A stretch of 64,000 nt of DNA from Stenotrophomonas hibiscicola ATCC 19867 (GCF_000382065.1 NZ_KB907503.1:246682-310681); one strand, 5' to 3'. Positions 1 through 9,195 are shown, numbered from the stretch's first letter. The notes: generated from the sequence alone by a model not told the origin. Program-made: numbers and translations.

Positions 1-88
1 CCATGGCGCTCACGCCCCCGCAACCGGACCCACCCCGCCTTCGACAAATTCCTGCGATCTGCCGGGGAGCCGTTCTGCGCTGCTGTTG

Positions 89-180
89 GTAGGTGTCGAC
101 CTTGGTCGACACGATGGATCCAAGCCATGCGTGGATGAAGCGATCTCTGTAGAGCCAAGCCGATGCTCGGCTCTTTTTTT
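89..180 (+). repeat. SMAG/REP palindromes ending in a probable rho-independent terminator
   Basis: Two GTAG-headed palindromes sit here. The first (89-112) folds as a 9-bp stem with a 2-nt loop (93-101 with 104-112). The second starts with GTAG at 149; its arms are 151-160 and 165-174 with one mismatch, and seven T residues follow at 174-180. The second therefore reads as an intrinsic terminator for whatever gene lies left of the window. Between them is a TCCA...TGGA half palindrome typical of the same family. I see no gene I can support in 1-88. Confidence 0.7.
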
Positions 181-238
181 GCCCGCAATCTCCGGCACAA
201 TCGCAGATCTGATTCCCCCAGAAAGCGGTGAACGTGCA

Positions 239-1177
239 ATGCGCATCCTGATCCTCGGCGCCGGCGGTACCGGCGGTTACTTCGGTGGTCGCCTGGCCCA
301 GGCCGGCGTGGACGTGACCTTCCTCGTGCGCCCCGCGCGCGCCGCACAGCTGGACCGCGATGGCCTGGTGATCCGCAGCCCGCTCGGCGATGCCAACTTC
401 CCGGTGCAGCACGTCACCGCCGATGCGCTGCCCGCATTGGCCGCGCAGAAGCCGTTCGACCTGGTCATCCTCAGCTGCAAGGCCTACGACCTCGACAGCT
501 CGATCGACGCCATTGCTCCAGCCGTGGGCGCGAACACCACCGTGCTGCCGATCCTCAACGGCCTGCACCACTACAACGCGCTGGACCTGCGCTTCGGCCG
601 CGACGCCGTGCTCGGCGGCCTGTGCTTCATCAGCGCCACCAAGGCCCCCGACGGTGCGGTGCTGCACCTGGGCAAGCCGGCCAAGCTCACCTTCGGCGAG
701 CGCGATGGCGGCGCGGCGTCCGCACGCGTGCGTGCCTTCGCCGCAGCCTGCGCGCAGGCCCATCTTGATCACCTGGCGAGCGAACACATTGGCCAGGAAC
801 AGTGGATCAAGTACACCTTCCTGACCGCGCTGGCCGCCGCGACCTGCCTGCTTCGCGCGGATATCGGCACCATCGTCGCCACCGATGATGGCGAGGCGAT
901 CGTGCGCGGCCTGTACGACGAATGCCTGGCCGTGGCCGAAGCTGCCGGTGAGCCGATTCCAGATGCCGCGCAGGACACCGCACGCGGCACCCTCACCCAG
1001 GCGGGCTCGGCACTGAAGGCGTCGATGCTGCGGGATCTGGAAGCCGGCCAGCAGGTAGAGGCCGAACAGATCGTCGGCGACATGCTGGCGCGTGCACGCA
1101 AGGCCGACCAAGAAGCCCTGCTGCTGCAGGTCGCCTACAGCAGCCTGCAGGCCTACCAGGCACTGCGCGGCGCGTGA
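239..1177 (+). CDS. panE: 2-dehydropantoate 2-reductase (ketopantoate reductase)
   Basis: A 312-aa cytosolic NADPH-dependent enzyme that reduces 2-dehydropantoate to pantoate on the pantothenate/CoA pathway. The start is the ATG at 239, because the glycine-rich Rossmann motif (ILGAGGTGGYFGGRL) begins at residue 4; the frame is open further upstream but runs through the terminator repeat. Family marks seen: the SCKAYDLD segment near residue 80, where the catalytic Lys lies, an NGLHHY segment near residue 103, and the C-terminal substrate domain with EQWIKYTF near residue 190. Its TGA overlaps the GTG of the next gene. Length is normal for PanE/ApbA proteins. Several paralogues of this family act on other 2-oxoacids, so the exact substrate is inferred. 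Confidence 0.85.
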   Translation: MRILILGAGGTGGYFGGRLAQAGVDVTFLVRPARAAQLDRDGLVIRSPLGDANFPVQHVTADALPALAAQKPFDLVILSCKAYDLDSSIDAIAPAVGANTTVLPILNGLHHYNALDLRFGRDAVLGGLCFISATKAPDGAVLHLGKPAKLTFGERDGGAASARVRAFAAACAQAHLDHLASEHIGQEQWIKYTFLTALAAATCLLRADIGTIVATDDGEAIVRGLYDECLAVAEAAGEPIPDAAQDTARGTLTQAGSALKASMLRDLEAGQQVEAEQIVGDMLARARKADQEALLLQVAYSSLQAYQALRGA

Positions 1178-2100
1178 GCCTCCCGTTGCAGGCCAGCGCG
1201 CTGCCTATGCGGGTGCTGATCCTCGGTATGGGCTGGAGCGGATGCGTGCTGGCCCCGCATCTGCAGGCGCGGGGCGTGCACGTCGTCGGCACGGTGCGTA
1301 ACCCCTCGTCGGCGCCGGACGATGGCCTGCTGCGGCATCAGCTGCACGCTGACTCCCCACCGTCGCCCGCCCTGCTCGATGAGGTCGCGCAGGCCGAGGC
1401 CGTGCTGTGCAGCGTGCCGCCAGATGCCGCGGGCGACCCGGCACTGCGCCTGCTGCTGCCGGCTCTGCGGGCCAGCCCGGCACTGCGCTGGGTGGGCTAT
1501 CTGTCGTCCACGTCGGTGTATGCCGATCGGGCCGGCGGCTGGGTTGACGAGCGCAGCGCAGCCGATGCCACCGAAGCAGCCGGCGTGCAGCGCCTGCGTG
1601 CCGAAGCGCAATGGCGTGCGCTTGCAGAGGTACGTGGCATCGCTTCGGCGGTGTTCCGCCTGCCCGGCCTGTACGGGCCGGGGCGCAATGCGTTGCTGCA
1701 GTTGGCGCAGGGGCGTGCACGCCACGTGGTGCGCCCTGGCCTGGTGTTCAACCGCCTGCACGTGGATGACCTGGCAACGGTCGTTATCGCGTCGATGCAG
1801 CGGCCGTGCGTGGAGGGGCTATACCTGCCGGCCGACGACGAGCCGGCACCACCGCAGGATGTGCTGGCCTTCGCCGCGAAGCTGGGCGGGTTTGCGATGC
1901 CACCTGCCGTGGCGTGGGACGACCCTGCACTCAGCCCGACGCTACGGCGCTTCTACGAGAGCAACAAGCGCATCGACAGCCGTGGCACGCGTGTGGCGCT
2001 GGGGTGGGCACCGCGGTTTCCAACGTATCGGGAAGGGCTGCAGGCGCTGGCCGCTTCGCTCGCCGGGCATGGCCCGGCGCTACCGGACAGCGCTTTGTAG
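1174..2100 (+). CDS. NAD(P)-dependent SDR/epimerase-like protein (YeeZ-type)
   Basis: A 308-aa extended-type short-chain dehydrogenase. The Rossmann motif MRVLILGMGWSG begins at 1207, and the sequence then carries SSTSVYAD, the Ser/Tyr region, and GLYGPGRNAL typical of nucleotide-sugar epimerase relatives. It is probably cytosolic and its substrate is unknown. Start choice: GTG at 1174 overlaps the panE stop (GTGA), which favours coupled translation; ATG at 1207 would place the start right at the cofactor motif and is an alternative. The stop codon TAG (2098-2100) lies inside the GTAG head of a SMAG palindrome. Confidence 0.7.
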   Translation: MSLPLQASALPMRVLILGMGWSGCVLAPHLQARGVHVVGTVRNPSSAPDDGLLRHQLHADSPPSPALLDEVAQAEAVLCSVPPDAAGDPALRLLLPALRASPALRWVGYLSSTSVYADRAGGWVDERSAADATEAAGVQRLRAEAQWRALAEVRGIASAVFRLPGLYGPGRNALLQLAQGRARHVVRPGLVFNRLHVDDLATVVIASMQRPCVEGLYLPADDEPAPPQDVLAFAAKLGGFAMPPAVAWDDPALSPTLRRFYESNKRIDSRGTRVALGWAPRFPTYREGLQALAASLAGHGPALPDSAL

Positions 2101-2176
2101 AGCCGAGCCCATGCTCGGCTGCTCTTTGCGTCTTTCGCGCTGCGCGCGATAAGCCGAGCATGGGCTCGGCTCTACG
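2097..2176. repeat. Inverted pair of SMAG elements between convergent genes
   Basis: The arms 2097-2120 and 2153-2176 are perfect reverse complements of 24 nt separated by 32 nt. Each arm is a GTAG-headed palindrome. The pair lies between the ends of two convergent genes, so it can act as a bidirectional terminator or mRNA 3'-end stabiliser. The TAG of the left arm is also the stop codon of the upstream SDR gene. Confidence 0.85.
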
Positions 2177-2178
2177 GA

Positions 2179-2982
2179 TCAACCGGCGTCGGGCAGGCGG
2201 AAGAACGCACGCGTCGCCGCAGTCGCATTGGCCGCCGTCACTGCAACGTCCTCGCCACGGTCACGTGCCAGTTCTTCCACGATATGCGAAAGGAACATCG
2301 GTTCGTTGCGGCGGTCCTTCGGCATCGGCTTCAGCGTGCGCGGCAGCAGGTACGGTGCGTCGGTCTCGATCATCAGGCGGTTGGCCGGGATGTTCTTCAC
2401 CAGTTCGCGCAGGTGCGCGCCACGGCGCTCGTCACACAGCCAGCCGGTGATGCCGATGTACCAGTCCTGATCCAGGTAGTCGAACAGTTCGTCGCGTTCG
2501 CCGGTGAAGCAATGCACCACCGCCGGGCCGATGCGGCCTTCGAAGTTCTTCATCTGTGCCATGAAATCGGTATGCGCATCGCGCTGGTGCAGGAACAGCG
2601 GCTTTCCATTCTCAGCGGCCAGCTGCAGCTGTCGCTCGAAGGCACGGTGCTGCGCCGGGCGCGGCGAGAAGTCACGGAAGTAGTCCAGCCCGCACTCACC
2701 CACGGCCACAACTTCCGGGTGGGCATGCAGCGCGCGCATCTCGGCATCACATTCCTCGGTGTATTCCACCGCATGATGCGGGTGCACGCCGGCGGTGGCA
2801 TACAGAAAGCCCGGGTGCTGCTGCGCCAGCTGCACGGCCAGCGGCGAGTGCTCGCGGCTGGCACCGGTGATGACCATCTGCACCACGCCGGCCTGCCGTG
2901 CGCGGTCCAGCACGGCATCGCGGTCGCGGTCGAAGGAGTCGTGGGTCAGGTTGGCGCCGATATCGATCAGGTGCATGGTCAT
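2179..2982 (-). CDS. TatD-family metal-dependent hydrolase / DNase
   Basis: A 267-aa TIM-barrel hydrolase of the TatD family, which has 3'-5' exonuclease activity in characterised members. Motifs in order: IDIGANLTHDSF at the N-terminus (metal-binding region), TAGVHPHHA near residue 65, VAVGECGLDYFRDFSP near residue 90 (metal-bridging Glu), LFLHQRDAH near residue 125, VVHCFTG near residue 150, and ETDAPYLLPR near residue 205. Start: ATG at 2982 (MTMHLID) or 2976; longer starts would add residues outside the family. It is transcribed away from hrpB, with 61 nt between the two starts. Its 3' end abuts the SMAG inverted pair. Confidence 0.85.
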   Translation of the reverse strand: MTMHLIDIGANLTHDSFDRDRDAVLDRARQAGVVQMVITGASREHSPLAVQLAQQHPGFLYATAGVHPHHAVEYTEECDAEMRALHAHPEVVAVGECGLDYFRDFSPRPAQHRAFERQLQLAAENGKPLFLHQRDAHTDFMAQMKNFEGRIGPAVVHCFTGERDELFDYLDQDWYIGITGWLCDERRGAHLRELVKNIPANRLMIETDAPYLLPRTLKPMPKDRRNEPMFLSHIVEELARDRGEDVAVTAANATAATRAFFRLPDAG

Positions 2983-3043
2983 CGCGGGGGAAAAGTGCCC
3001 GCGCATTGTACCTGCGCCCGCCATGGCCCCTTATCCTTTGCCC

Positions 3044-5548
3044 ATGAATGCCCCGCTCTTCCCGATTTTCCCGCTGCTGCCGCAGATCCAGCAGCACCTG
3101 GCCGTGCAGCCACGGCTGGTGCTGGAAGCCCCGCCCGGCGCCGGCAAGACCACCCAGGTACCACTGGCCCTGCTCGAAGCGCCATGGCTGCAAGGCCGGA
3201 AAATCATCCTGCTGGAGCCGCGCCGGGTCGCCGCACGCAGCGCCGCGCTGTTCATGGCACGGCAGCTGGGCGAGGAGGTCGGTGGCACGGTCGGCTACCG
3301 TATCCGCTTCGAGAACAAGGTTTCGGCGCGTACGCGCATTGAAGTCGTCACCGAAGGCATCCTGACCCGCATGCTGCAGGAGGACCCGATGCTGGAAGAG
3401 GTCGGTGCGATCCTGTTCGACGAATTCCACGAGCGCCATCTCAGCGGTGACCTCGGCCTGGCGCTGGCGCTGGACGTGCAGGCGCAGCTGCGCGATGACT
3501 TGCGCCTGGTAGTGATGTCGGCCACGCTGGATGGCGAGCGCCTGGCACGCTTCCTCGATGCGCCGCGGCTGAGCAGCGAGGGCCGCAGCTACCCGGTGAC
3601 GGTCAGCCATTTCCCGGCGCGCCGCGATGAGACGCTGGAACTGCAGGTGCGCCGCGCGGTGCAGCAGGCCCTGGCCGATCACCCCGGTGACCTGCTGGTG
3701 TTCCTGCCCGGCCAGCGCGAGATCGCGCGCGTCCAGGCCGGCCTGCAGGAGTCACTCGATGGCAACGTCGAGGTGCTGGCGCTGCATGGCGAGCTGCCGG
3801 TGGAACAACAGGCGCGCGTGCTGCAGATGGCCAGCGATGGCCGCCGTCGCGTGGTGCTGGCGACCAACGTGGCCGAGTCGTCGGTGACCCTGCCCGGCGT
3901 GCGCGTGGTGATCGACAGCGGCCAGGCGCGCGAACCGCGCTACGACCCCAACAGCGGCTTCACCCGGCTGGACGTGGTGTCCATCGCCCAGGCGTCGGCC
4001 GACCAGCGCGCCGGTCGCGCCGGTCGCGTGGCCGAAGGCGTGGCCTGGCGGCTGTGGCCGCAGTCGCAGCGATTGGAGCCGCAGCGCCGCGCCGAGATCG
4101 ACCAAGTGGAACTGGCCGGACTGGCGCTGGAACTGGCCGCGTGGGGCAGCAGCGACCTGCGCTTCCTCGACCCGCCACCGGCCGGCCCGATGGGTGCGGC
4201 GCGCGAACTGCTGCAACGCCTGGGTGCACTGTCGGACTCGGGCGCGATCACCGCACTCGGGCGCCGTGTACTGGCGCTGGGTACGCACCCGCGGATGGCG
4301 GCGATGCTGCTGGCAGCGCCCGATGCCCGCGCGCAGGCGCTGGCCACCGATCTGGCCGCCCTGCTGGAAGCGCGCGACCCGCTGCGCCAGGGCGGTGACG
4401 CGCTGGCGAGCCGCTGGCGCGCACTGGCTGCGTTCCGCAATGGCCGCATACCGGGCGATGCCAACCGCAGCGGGCTGGCCGCCATCGATGCCGCCGCCAG
4501 GCAGTGGCGTCGCCGCCTGCGCTGCGAAGCCACGCCGCCGGCCAGCATCGAGGCCCATGAGCTGGGCGACCTGCTCGCGCACGCCTTCCCAGACCGGATT
4601 GGCGTCCAGCATCCCAGCGATCCATTGCGCTACCTCCTGGCCAATGGCCGCAGCGCGCGCCTGCACGAGCTGAGCGACCTGCGCGGCGAGCCGTGGCTGG
4701 TGGCCAGCGAACTGCGCTTCGAAGCGCGCGATGCGTTGTTGCTGCGTGCCGCACCGGTAGATGAAAGTGCTCTGCGCCATGCGTGGCCGGAGCGCTTCGT
4801 CACCGAAGACGTAGTGCGTTGGGACAGCGAACGCCGCGCCCTGGTTGCGCTGCGCGAGACCCGTTTCGACCGCATAGTGCTGGACAGCCGCTCGGCCGGC
4901 CGGGTCGATCCACAGCACGCCGCGCAGGCACTGACCGACGCGGTGACCGAACTCGGGTTGCAGGCCCTGCCGTGGACCGAGAGCCTGCACCAGTGGCAGG
5001 CGCGGGTGGAATCGCTTCGACGCTGGATGCCGGAGCTCGGCCTGCCCGACTGCAGCGACGATGCCCTGCTGGCCACGCGCGCACAATGGCTGCAGCCCGC
5101 GTTCGCCGGCAGGACGCGACTGGATGCGCTGGACGAATCCAGCTTCGGCGAAGCGCTGAAATCGCCACTGGAGTGGCCACAACGGCAGCTGGTCGAGCGT
5201 CATGCGCCGACCCGCATCACCGTGCCGTCCGGACTGGAGCGGCCGATCACCTATGCGCTGGACAGCGAGAGCGGCGACCCGCTGCCGCCGGTGCTGGCGG
5301 TGAAGCTGCAGGAACTGTTCGGCCTGGCCGACACGCCGCGCATCGCCGATGGCCGCGTGCCGCTGACCCTGCACCTGCTCTCCCCCGGCGGCCGCCCGCT
5401 GCAGGTCACCCAGGACCTGCGCAACTTCTGGGAAAGCACCTACGCCGAGGTGAAAAAGGAAATGAAGGGCCGTTACCCGCGCCATCCGTGGCCGGATGAC
5501 CCGTGGACGGCCACGGCCACGCATCGGGCCAAGCCGCGCGGGACGTAG
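3044..5548 (+). CDS. hrpB: ATP-dependent helicase HrpB
   Basis: An 834-aa DEAH-type RNA helicase. Motifs: Walker A APPGAGKTTQ near residue 33, DEFHER (motif II) near 128, SATLDGERL (motif III), ATNVAESSVTLPG near 290 (motif V), and QRAGRAGR (motif VI), followed by the HA2 domain and the HrpB-specific C-terminal domain ending in RYPRHPWPDDPW. The length matches HrpB (about 810-840 aa). The start is the ATG at 3044, because the family begins just before the helicase core; the frame is open further upstream but overlaps the divergent tatD-like gene. It is probably a monocistronic cytosolic protein whose RNA target is not known. Confidence 0.9.
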   Translation: MNAPLFPIFPLLPQIQQHLAVQPRLVLEAPPGAGKTTQVPLALLEAPWLQGRKIILLEPRRVAARSAALFMARQLGEEVGGTVGYRIRFENKVSARTRIEVVTEGILTRMLQEDPMLEEVGAILFDEFHERHLSGDLGLALALDVQAQLRDDLRLVVMSATLDGERLARFLDAPRLSSEGRSYPVTVSHFPARRDETLELQVRRAVQQALADHPGDLLVFLPGQREIARVQAGLQESLDGNVEVLALHGELPVEQQARVLQMASDGRRRVVLATNVAESSVTLPGVRVVIDSGQAREPRYDPNSGFTRLDVVSIAQASADQRAGRAGRVAEGVAWRLWPQSQRLEPQRRAEIDQVELAGLALELAAWGSSDLRFLDPPPAGPMGAARELLQRLGALSDSGAITALGRRVLALGTHPRMAAMLLAAPDARAQALATDLAALLEARDPLRQGGDALASRWRALAAFRNGRIPGDANRSGLAAIDAAARQWRRRLRCEATPPASIEAHELGDLLAHAFPDRIGVQHPSDPLRYLLANGRSARLHELSDLRGEPWLVASELRFEARDALLLRAAPVDESALRHAWPERFVTEDVVRWDSERRALVALRETRFDRIVLDSRSAGRVDPQHAAQALTDAVTELGLQALPWTESLHQWQARVESLRRWMPELGLPDCSDDALLATRAQWLQPAFAGRTRLDALDESSFGEALKSPLEWPQRQLVERHAPTRITVPSGLERPITYALDSESGDPLPPVLAVKLQELFGLADTPRIADGRVPLTLHLLSPGGRPLQVTQDLRNFWESTYAEVKKEMKGRYPRHPWPDDPWTATATHRAKPRGT

Positions 5549-5668
5549 CCGGACCCTGCCTGATCCTGAATGGCTGCGGTAAAGTCACACCGCGTGCCAC
5601 CTCGACTGACATACCGTTTACGGGCAACACGCGACACTGGACTTCGACCCGAGGCAAAGGACCCCCGC

Positions 5669-6058
5669 ATGAGCAAGCTGACCGTAATCACCGACCGCGC
5701 TCTGGAGCGCGCCCTGGACCTGGCCCACAGCGCCGGCGACGGACTGAAGAGTGCCGGTGGCAGCCTGCGCCACCTTGGGCCGCAGGCCAGTGACTGGATC
5801 AAGACCGGCGCGGCGCTGGGCGCCGTCAAGACCGGTGGCAAGGTGGCCACCAAGTTCGCCCGGCGCAACCCGGCGGTGACCATTGCCGCCGCTGCGGTGG
5901 GTGTCGGCCTGCTCGGCTATGCGCTGTACCGCAAGCAGCAGAAGAAGAAGGCCGCCAACGGCCACGTGGTGAATGGTCAGGCGCAGCGCATCAATGCGCG
6001 TGACCGCCGCAACGACACCGTGGTGGACGAGCACAGCGATATCGGCAGCGACGCCTGA
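5669..6058 (+). CDS. Small single-pass membrane-anchored protein, unknown function
   Basis: A 129-aa protein starting at ATG 5669. Residues 1-70 are an amphipathic, Gly/Ala/Lys-rich region. A hydrophobic segment at about 73-91 (starting PAVTIAAAAVGVGLL) is followed by a basic KQQKKK cluster and a polar tail rich in Asp/Arg. This order (soluble helix, glycine-zipper-like membrane segment, basic stop-transfer) recalls the DUF883/YqjD group of ribosome-binding inner-membrane proteins, but I cannot prove that relation by eye. A strong terminator follows at 6112. Confidence 0.6.
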   Translation: MSKLTVITDRALERALDLAHSAGDGLKSAGGSLRHLGPQASDWIKTGAALGAVKTGGKVATKFARRNPAVTIAAAAVGVGLLGYALYRKQQKKKAANGHVVNGQAQRINARDRRNDTVVDEHSDIGSDA

Positions 6059-6111
6059 GTCTGCCGCGGTCGGCTTCCTTCCGCAGGAACTGAGCCCATC
6101 AGCCCGCTATG

Positions 6112-6149
6112 AGGGCCGGATACCGTAGGGTATCCGGCCCTTCGTGTTT
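6112..6149 (+). terminator. Rho-independent terminator
   Basis: A perfect 13-bp stem (6112-6124 with 6129-6141) with a GTAG loop, followed by a short T-rich stretch (TCGTGTTT). It closes the upstream small gene. The convergent pseudouridine synthase gene ends at 6149, so it may serve both strands. Confidence 0.85.
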
Positions 6150-6718
6150 CAGCCGATCTGCCGCCACTGCCCCGGCTGCAGGTCGTCCAGGCGGTAGGGT
6201 CCCATCGACACGCGGACCAGCCGCAGCGTCGGCAGGTTCACCGCCGCGGTCATCCGCCGCACCTGGCGGTTGCGGCCCTCGCGGATCGTGATCGCCAGCC
6301 AACTGTCGGGCACGGTCTTGCGGAAGCGCACCGGCGGATCGCGTGTCCACAGCGACGGCGCCGGATCGAGGCGCTCGATCTTCGCCGGCAGGGTCGGTCC
6401 GTCATTCAGCTCCACCCCATCGCGCAGCCGTTGCAGCTGCTCATCGCTGGGCGTGCCTTCCACCTGCACCCAGTAGGTCTTGTCGGCCTTATGCCTGGGG
6501 TCGGTCAGCTTGTGCGCCAGCGTACCGTTATCCGTCAGCAGCAGCAGGCCTTCGCTGTCATGGTCCAGGCGACCGGCGGCATACACGCGCGGCGGCAGGC
6601 CGAACCCGGCCAGCGTCGGCCGCGGCGGTACGCTGCGGTCGGTGAACTGGCAGAGCACGTTGAAGGGCTTGTTGAAGGCGATCAGCATTGCGGGCACGAC
6701 GGGCGGCAGGTGCAGCAT
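6149..6718 (-). CDS. rluE: 23S rRNA pseudouridine synthase, RluE/RsuA family
   Basis: A 189-aa cytosolic enzyme. Marks of the RsuA/RluE family: LIAFNKPFNVLCQFTD at the N-terminus, then YAAGRLDHDSEGLLLLTDNG with the catalytic Asp in GRLDHDS, KTYWVQVEG, and the C-terminal EGRNRQVRRM motif. It lacks an S4 domain, as RluE does, which is why I favour RluE (in E. coli it modifies U2457 of 23S rRNA) over RluB/RsuA. Start: ATG at 6718 has a weak upstream GGGA; ATG at 6688 is an equally possible start immediately before the conserved fold. Confidence 0.8.
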   Translation of the reverse strand: MLHLPPVVPAMLIAFNKPFNVLCQFTDRSVPPRPTLAGFGLPPRVYAAGRLDHDSEGLLLLTDNGTLAHKLTDPRHKADKTYWVQVEGTPSDEQLQRLRDGVELNDGPTLPAKIERLDPAPSLWTRDPPVRFRKTVPDSWLAITIREGRNRQVRRMTAAVNLPTLRLVRVSMGPYRLDDLQPGQWRQIG

Positions 6719-6795
6719 TGTCCCATGCCGCGCAACCTCGGCCGAGCGCGGCCCCGGTGCTGCCGGGCATCACGCCGGCCGAGGCTGCGGCGCGA

Positions 6796-7056
6796 TCAAC
6801 CGAAGACCTTCCACTCCAGCAGGAAAGAGCCCAGCACCAGTGCGATGCCGCACGCCGCGATGACATTGGCCCGGCGCCGCAGGCGGACCGGCGGCGGATT
6901 CATGGCACGCGCACGCTCCTCCAGCAGCGCACCGGCAAACAGCACGGCAAACCCCACGGTCGCCACCAGGTCGTAGGCATGGCCACCGTAGAACACGAAG
7001 TCAATCAGCCGCGCCAACACCAGCACTGCAACAGCGATATAGAACACCTTCTTCAA
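6796..7056 (-). CDS. Small two- or three-helix membrane protein, TTG start
   Basis: I place the start at TTG 7056 because it is preceded at normal spacing by GGAGTGGA and directly opens the first hydrophobic helix (LKKVFYIAVAVLVLARL). No ATG exists at a sensible place; upstream in-frame sequence would add a non-family stretch. The product is 86 aa with hydrophobic segments at about 4-18, 30-44 and 62-80, and a basic cluster RLRRRA between the last two. It is probably an inner-membrane protein of unknown role and appears monocistronic. Confidence 0.55.
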   Translation of the reverse strand: MKKVFYIAVAVLVLARLIDFVFYGGHAYDLVATVGFAVLFAGALLEERARAMNPPPVRLRRRANVIAACGIALVLGSFLLEWKVFG

Positions 7057-7158
7057 CTGTCCACTCCATTGGCAGCAGGGCCGGGCCACGCCCGGCGGAT
7101 ACACGTTACGTCCATTGTGACGCCGCAGCGCTCACCGGGCGCAGCCCGGCGCCGCCCG

Positions 7159-8016
7159 CTACGGCTTGATGAAGCGCAGGGTCATGCGGTCGCTTTCACC
7201 GATCGCCTGGTACTTCGCATCATCGGCCTTGTCGTGCTGGTTGGTCGGCGGCAGCGTCCACACGCCGTTCGGGTGGTCCTTGGTGTCGCGCGGGTTGGCG
7301 TTGACCTCGCTGCGTGCATCCAGCTTGAAACCAGCCGCCTCGGCCATCGCGATCACCTGCTGCTGGCCGACATAGCCGGTGTCATCATCGTCGGCTACGT
7401 CGGCCTTGGCACGATGCTCGACCACGCCCAGCACGCCGCCCGGCTTGAGCACGTTGAAGAAGCCCTGGAACATGCCCTGCGCCTGGCCGGCCTTGCGCCA
7501 GTTGTGCACGTTGCGGAAGGTCAGCACCACATCGGCTGAATTGGCCGGGCCGAACACCGGCTTGGCCGGATCGTAGGCGACCACGGCAGTCTTGCCGAAC
7601 TGTGCCGGCGCACCGGCGTACTTCTTCTCCAGGCTGTCGCGGCTGCGCTGCTGGTAGTCACGGCCGCGGCCTTCGGGCACCGCCATCGGATCGACCACCG
7701 CAGCAACGTAGTGGCCCTTGTCGTGCAACAGCGGCGCCAGGATCTCCGAGTACCAGCCGTTGCCGGGGGTGATCTCGATGACGGTCTTTTCCGGTGCCAC
7801 CTTGAAGAACGACAGCGTCTGCGCCGGATGACGGAAGCCATCGCGCTTGACGTTGTTGGCATCACGGGTCGACGCCTTCACCGCCGCATCGATGGCCGGT
7901 GAGACCTGGATCTTCGCCGGCGCGACCGTGGACGGTGCGGCGAACGCGGGAACAGCAGCAAGCAGGGCCGAAGCAAGCAGCAGTCGGCAACCACGCAGGG
8001 ACGAAGCAGGCATCAT
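7159..8016 (-). CDS. Exported class I SAM-dependent methyltransferase-like protein
   Basis: A 285-aa protein starting at ATG 8016 (ATGATG, preceded by GGAG). Residues 1-28 are a Sec-type signal peptide ending AFA. The mature part shows a methyltransferase core: VIEITPGNGWYSEIL (motif I, with EITPGNGWYSE replacing the usual E/DxGxGxG), VVDPMAV, ADVVLTFRNVHNW (motif II/post) and LKPGGVLGVVEHR. Predicted periplasmic methyltransferases of this type are common in proteobacteria, but their acceptor is unknown and access to SAM outside the cytoplasm is unexplained. The gene is divergent from the aldo/keto reductase gene, with a 169-nt intergenic region that must hold both promoters. Confidence 0.75.
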   Translation of the reverse strand: MMPASSLRGCRLLLASALLAAVPAFAAPSTVAPAKIQVSPAIDAAVKASTRDANNVKRDGFRHPAQTLSFFKVAPEKTVIEITPGNGWYSEILAPLLHDKGHYVAAVVDPMAVPEGRGRDYQQRSRDSLEKKYAGAPAQFGKTAVVAYDPAKPVFGPANSADVVLTFRNVHNWRKAGQAQGMFQGFFNVLKPGGVLGVVEHRAKADVADDDDTGYVGQQQVIAMAEAAGFKLDARSEVNANPRDTKDHPNGVWTLPPTNQHDKADDAKYQAIGESDRMTLRFIKP

Positions 8017-8185
8017 CGGGACGACTCCAGCGGAAGATGCGGCGAGACTAGCAGTCACAGCGTCCCAGGTGTTCACAAAACGTTAGCTGCGTGCGCGCCG
8101 CGGAACACTGTTTTGTGGTCGTCGCCGCAGCACGGTCACACTACGCGTTCTATTCTGGAGCACTTCCCCCAAGGAGTCCGTGCCC

Positions 8186-9142
8186 ATGACGGCAACCCGC
8201 GAACTGGGCCGTTCCGGCCTGCATGTACGTCCGCTCGCCTTCGGTGGCAACGTGTTCGGCTGGAGCGCCGATGAAAAGGCCAGCTTCGCCCTGCTCGATG
8301 CCTTCGTCGATGCCGGCTTCAACCTGGTCGACACCGCCGATGTGTACTCGGCCTGGGTGCCCGGCAATGCCGGCGGCGAATCGGAGACGCTGATCGGCAA
8401 GTGGTTTGCCCGCAGCGGAAAGCGCGACAAGGTGGTGCTGGCAACCAAGGTGGCCAAGTGGGCCGAACGCCCCGGCCTGAGCCCGGACAACATCAATGCC
8501 GCGGTCGAGGATTCACTGCGCCGCCTGCAGACCGACGTGATCGACCTGTACCAGGCCCACGAGGATGACGAGTCGACGCCGCTGGAAGCGACCCTGGCCG
8601 CGTTCGGGCGCCTGATCGAAGCCGGCAAGGTGCGTGCGATCGGTGCCTCCAACTACAGCGCCACGCGCCTGGCCGATGCGCTGAAGGTGTCCACCGACTA
8701 CAGGCTGCCGCGTTACGAAACGCTGCAGCCGGAGTACAACCTGTATGACCGCGCCGGCTACGAAAAGGAACTGGAACCGCTGGTGCAGCGCGAACAGATC
8801 GGCGTGATCGGCTACTACGCGCTGGCCAGCGGCTTCCTCAGCGGCAAGTACCGCACGCCGGCCGATGCAGCCAAGAGCCCGGCGCGTGGCGAGAACGTGG
8901 TGAAGCGCTATCTGAATCCGCGCGGCCTGCGCATCCTGCAGGCACTGGATGACGTGGCCAGCAAGCACAGCGCAAGCGCTGCACAGATCGCACTGGCATG
9001 GCAGATCGCGCGGCCGTCGGTCACCGCACCGATCGTCAGCGCCACCAGCGTCGAGCAGCTGCACGATCTGCTGGCGGCGGCAAACGTGTCGCTGAGCGTG
9101 CAGGATGTCGCGCAGCTGGATGCCGCCAGCGCGGAAGCCTGA
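8186..9142 (+). CDS. Aldo/keto reductase
   Basis: A 318-aa NADPH-dependent oxidoreductase. Start: ATG 8186, nine nt after AAGGAG (8171-8176); the GTG at 8180 lies too close to that site. Seen motifs: FNLVDTADVYSAW with catalytic Asp/Tyr, VVLATKVAKW with the Lys, DVIDLYQAHEDDESTPLE with the His, AIGASNYS, and the C-terminal cofactor region with PIVSATSVEQL. It belongs to the YajO/Tas-like branch of short (about 320 aa) AKRs. Physiological substrate unknown. A single SMAG element follows the stop. Confidence 0.85.
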   Translation: MTATRELGRSGLHVRPLAFGGNVFGWSADEKASFALLDAFVDAGFNLVDTADVYSAWVPGNAGGESETLIGKWFARSGKRDKVVLATKVAKWAERPGLSPDNINAAVEDSLRRLQTDVIDLYQAHEDDESTPLEATLAAFGRLIEAGKVRAIGASNYSATRLADALKVSTDYRLPRYETLQPEYNLYDRAGYEKELEPLVQREQIGVIGYYALASGFLSGKYRTPADAAKSPARGENVVKRYLNPRGLRILQALDDVASKHSASAAQIALAWQIARPSVTAPIVSATSVEQLHDLLAAANVSLSVQDVAQLDAASAEA

Positions 9143-9148
9143 GGGCCG

Positions 9149-9172
9149 GTAGTGCCGGCCGCTGGCCGGCAT
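9149..9172. repeat. SMAG/REP element (single)
   Basis: A GTAG-headed palindrome, TGCCGGCC/GGCCGGCA, separated by GCT, just after the aldo/keto reductase stop codon. The same sequence type recurs at 16392-16416, 16436-16461, 24987-25010 and 25034-25059. Confidence 0.75.
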
Positions 9173-9195
9173 TGCACACATACCGAAGAAAATAA

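Noticed and set aside
2284..3342. Long plus-strand open frame antisense to the TatD gene
   Set aside because: Low-complexity translation with no motifs; typical shadow frame in high-GC DNA, while the minus strand has a clear TatD protein.
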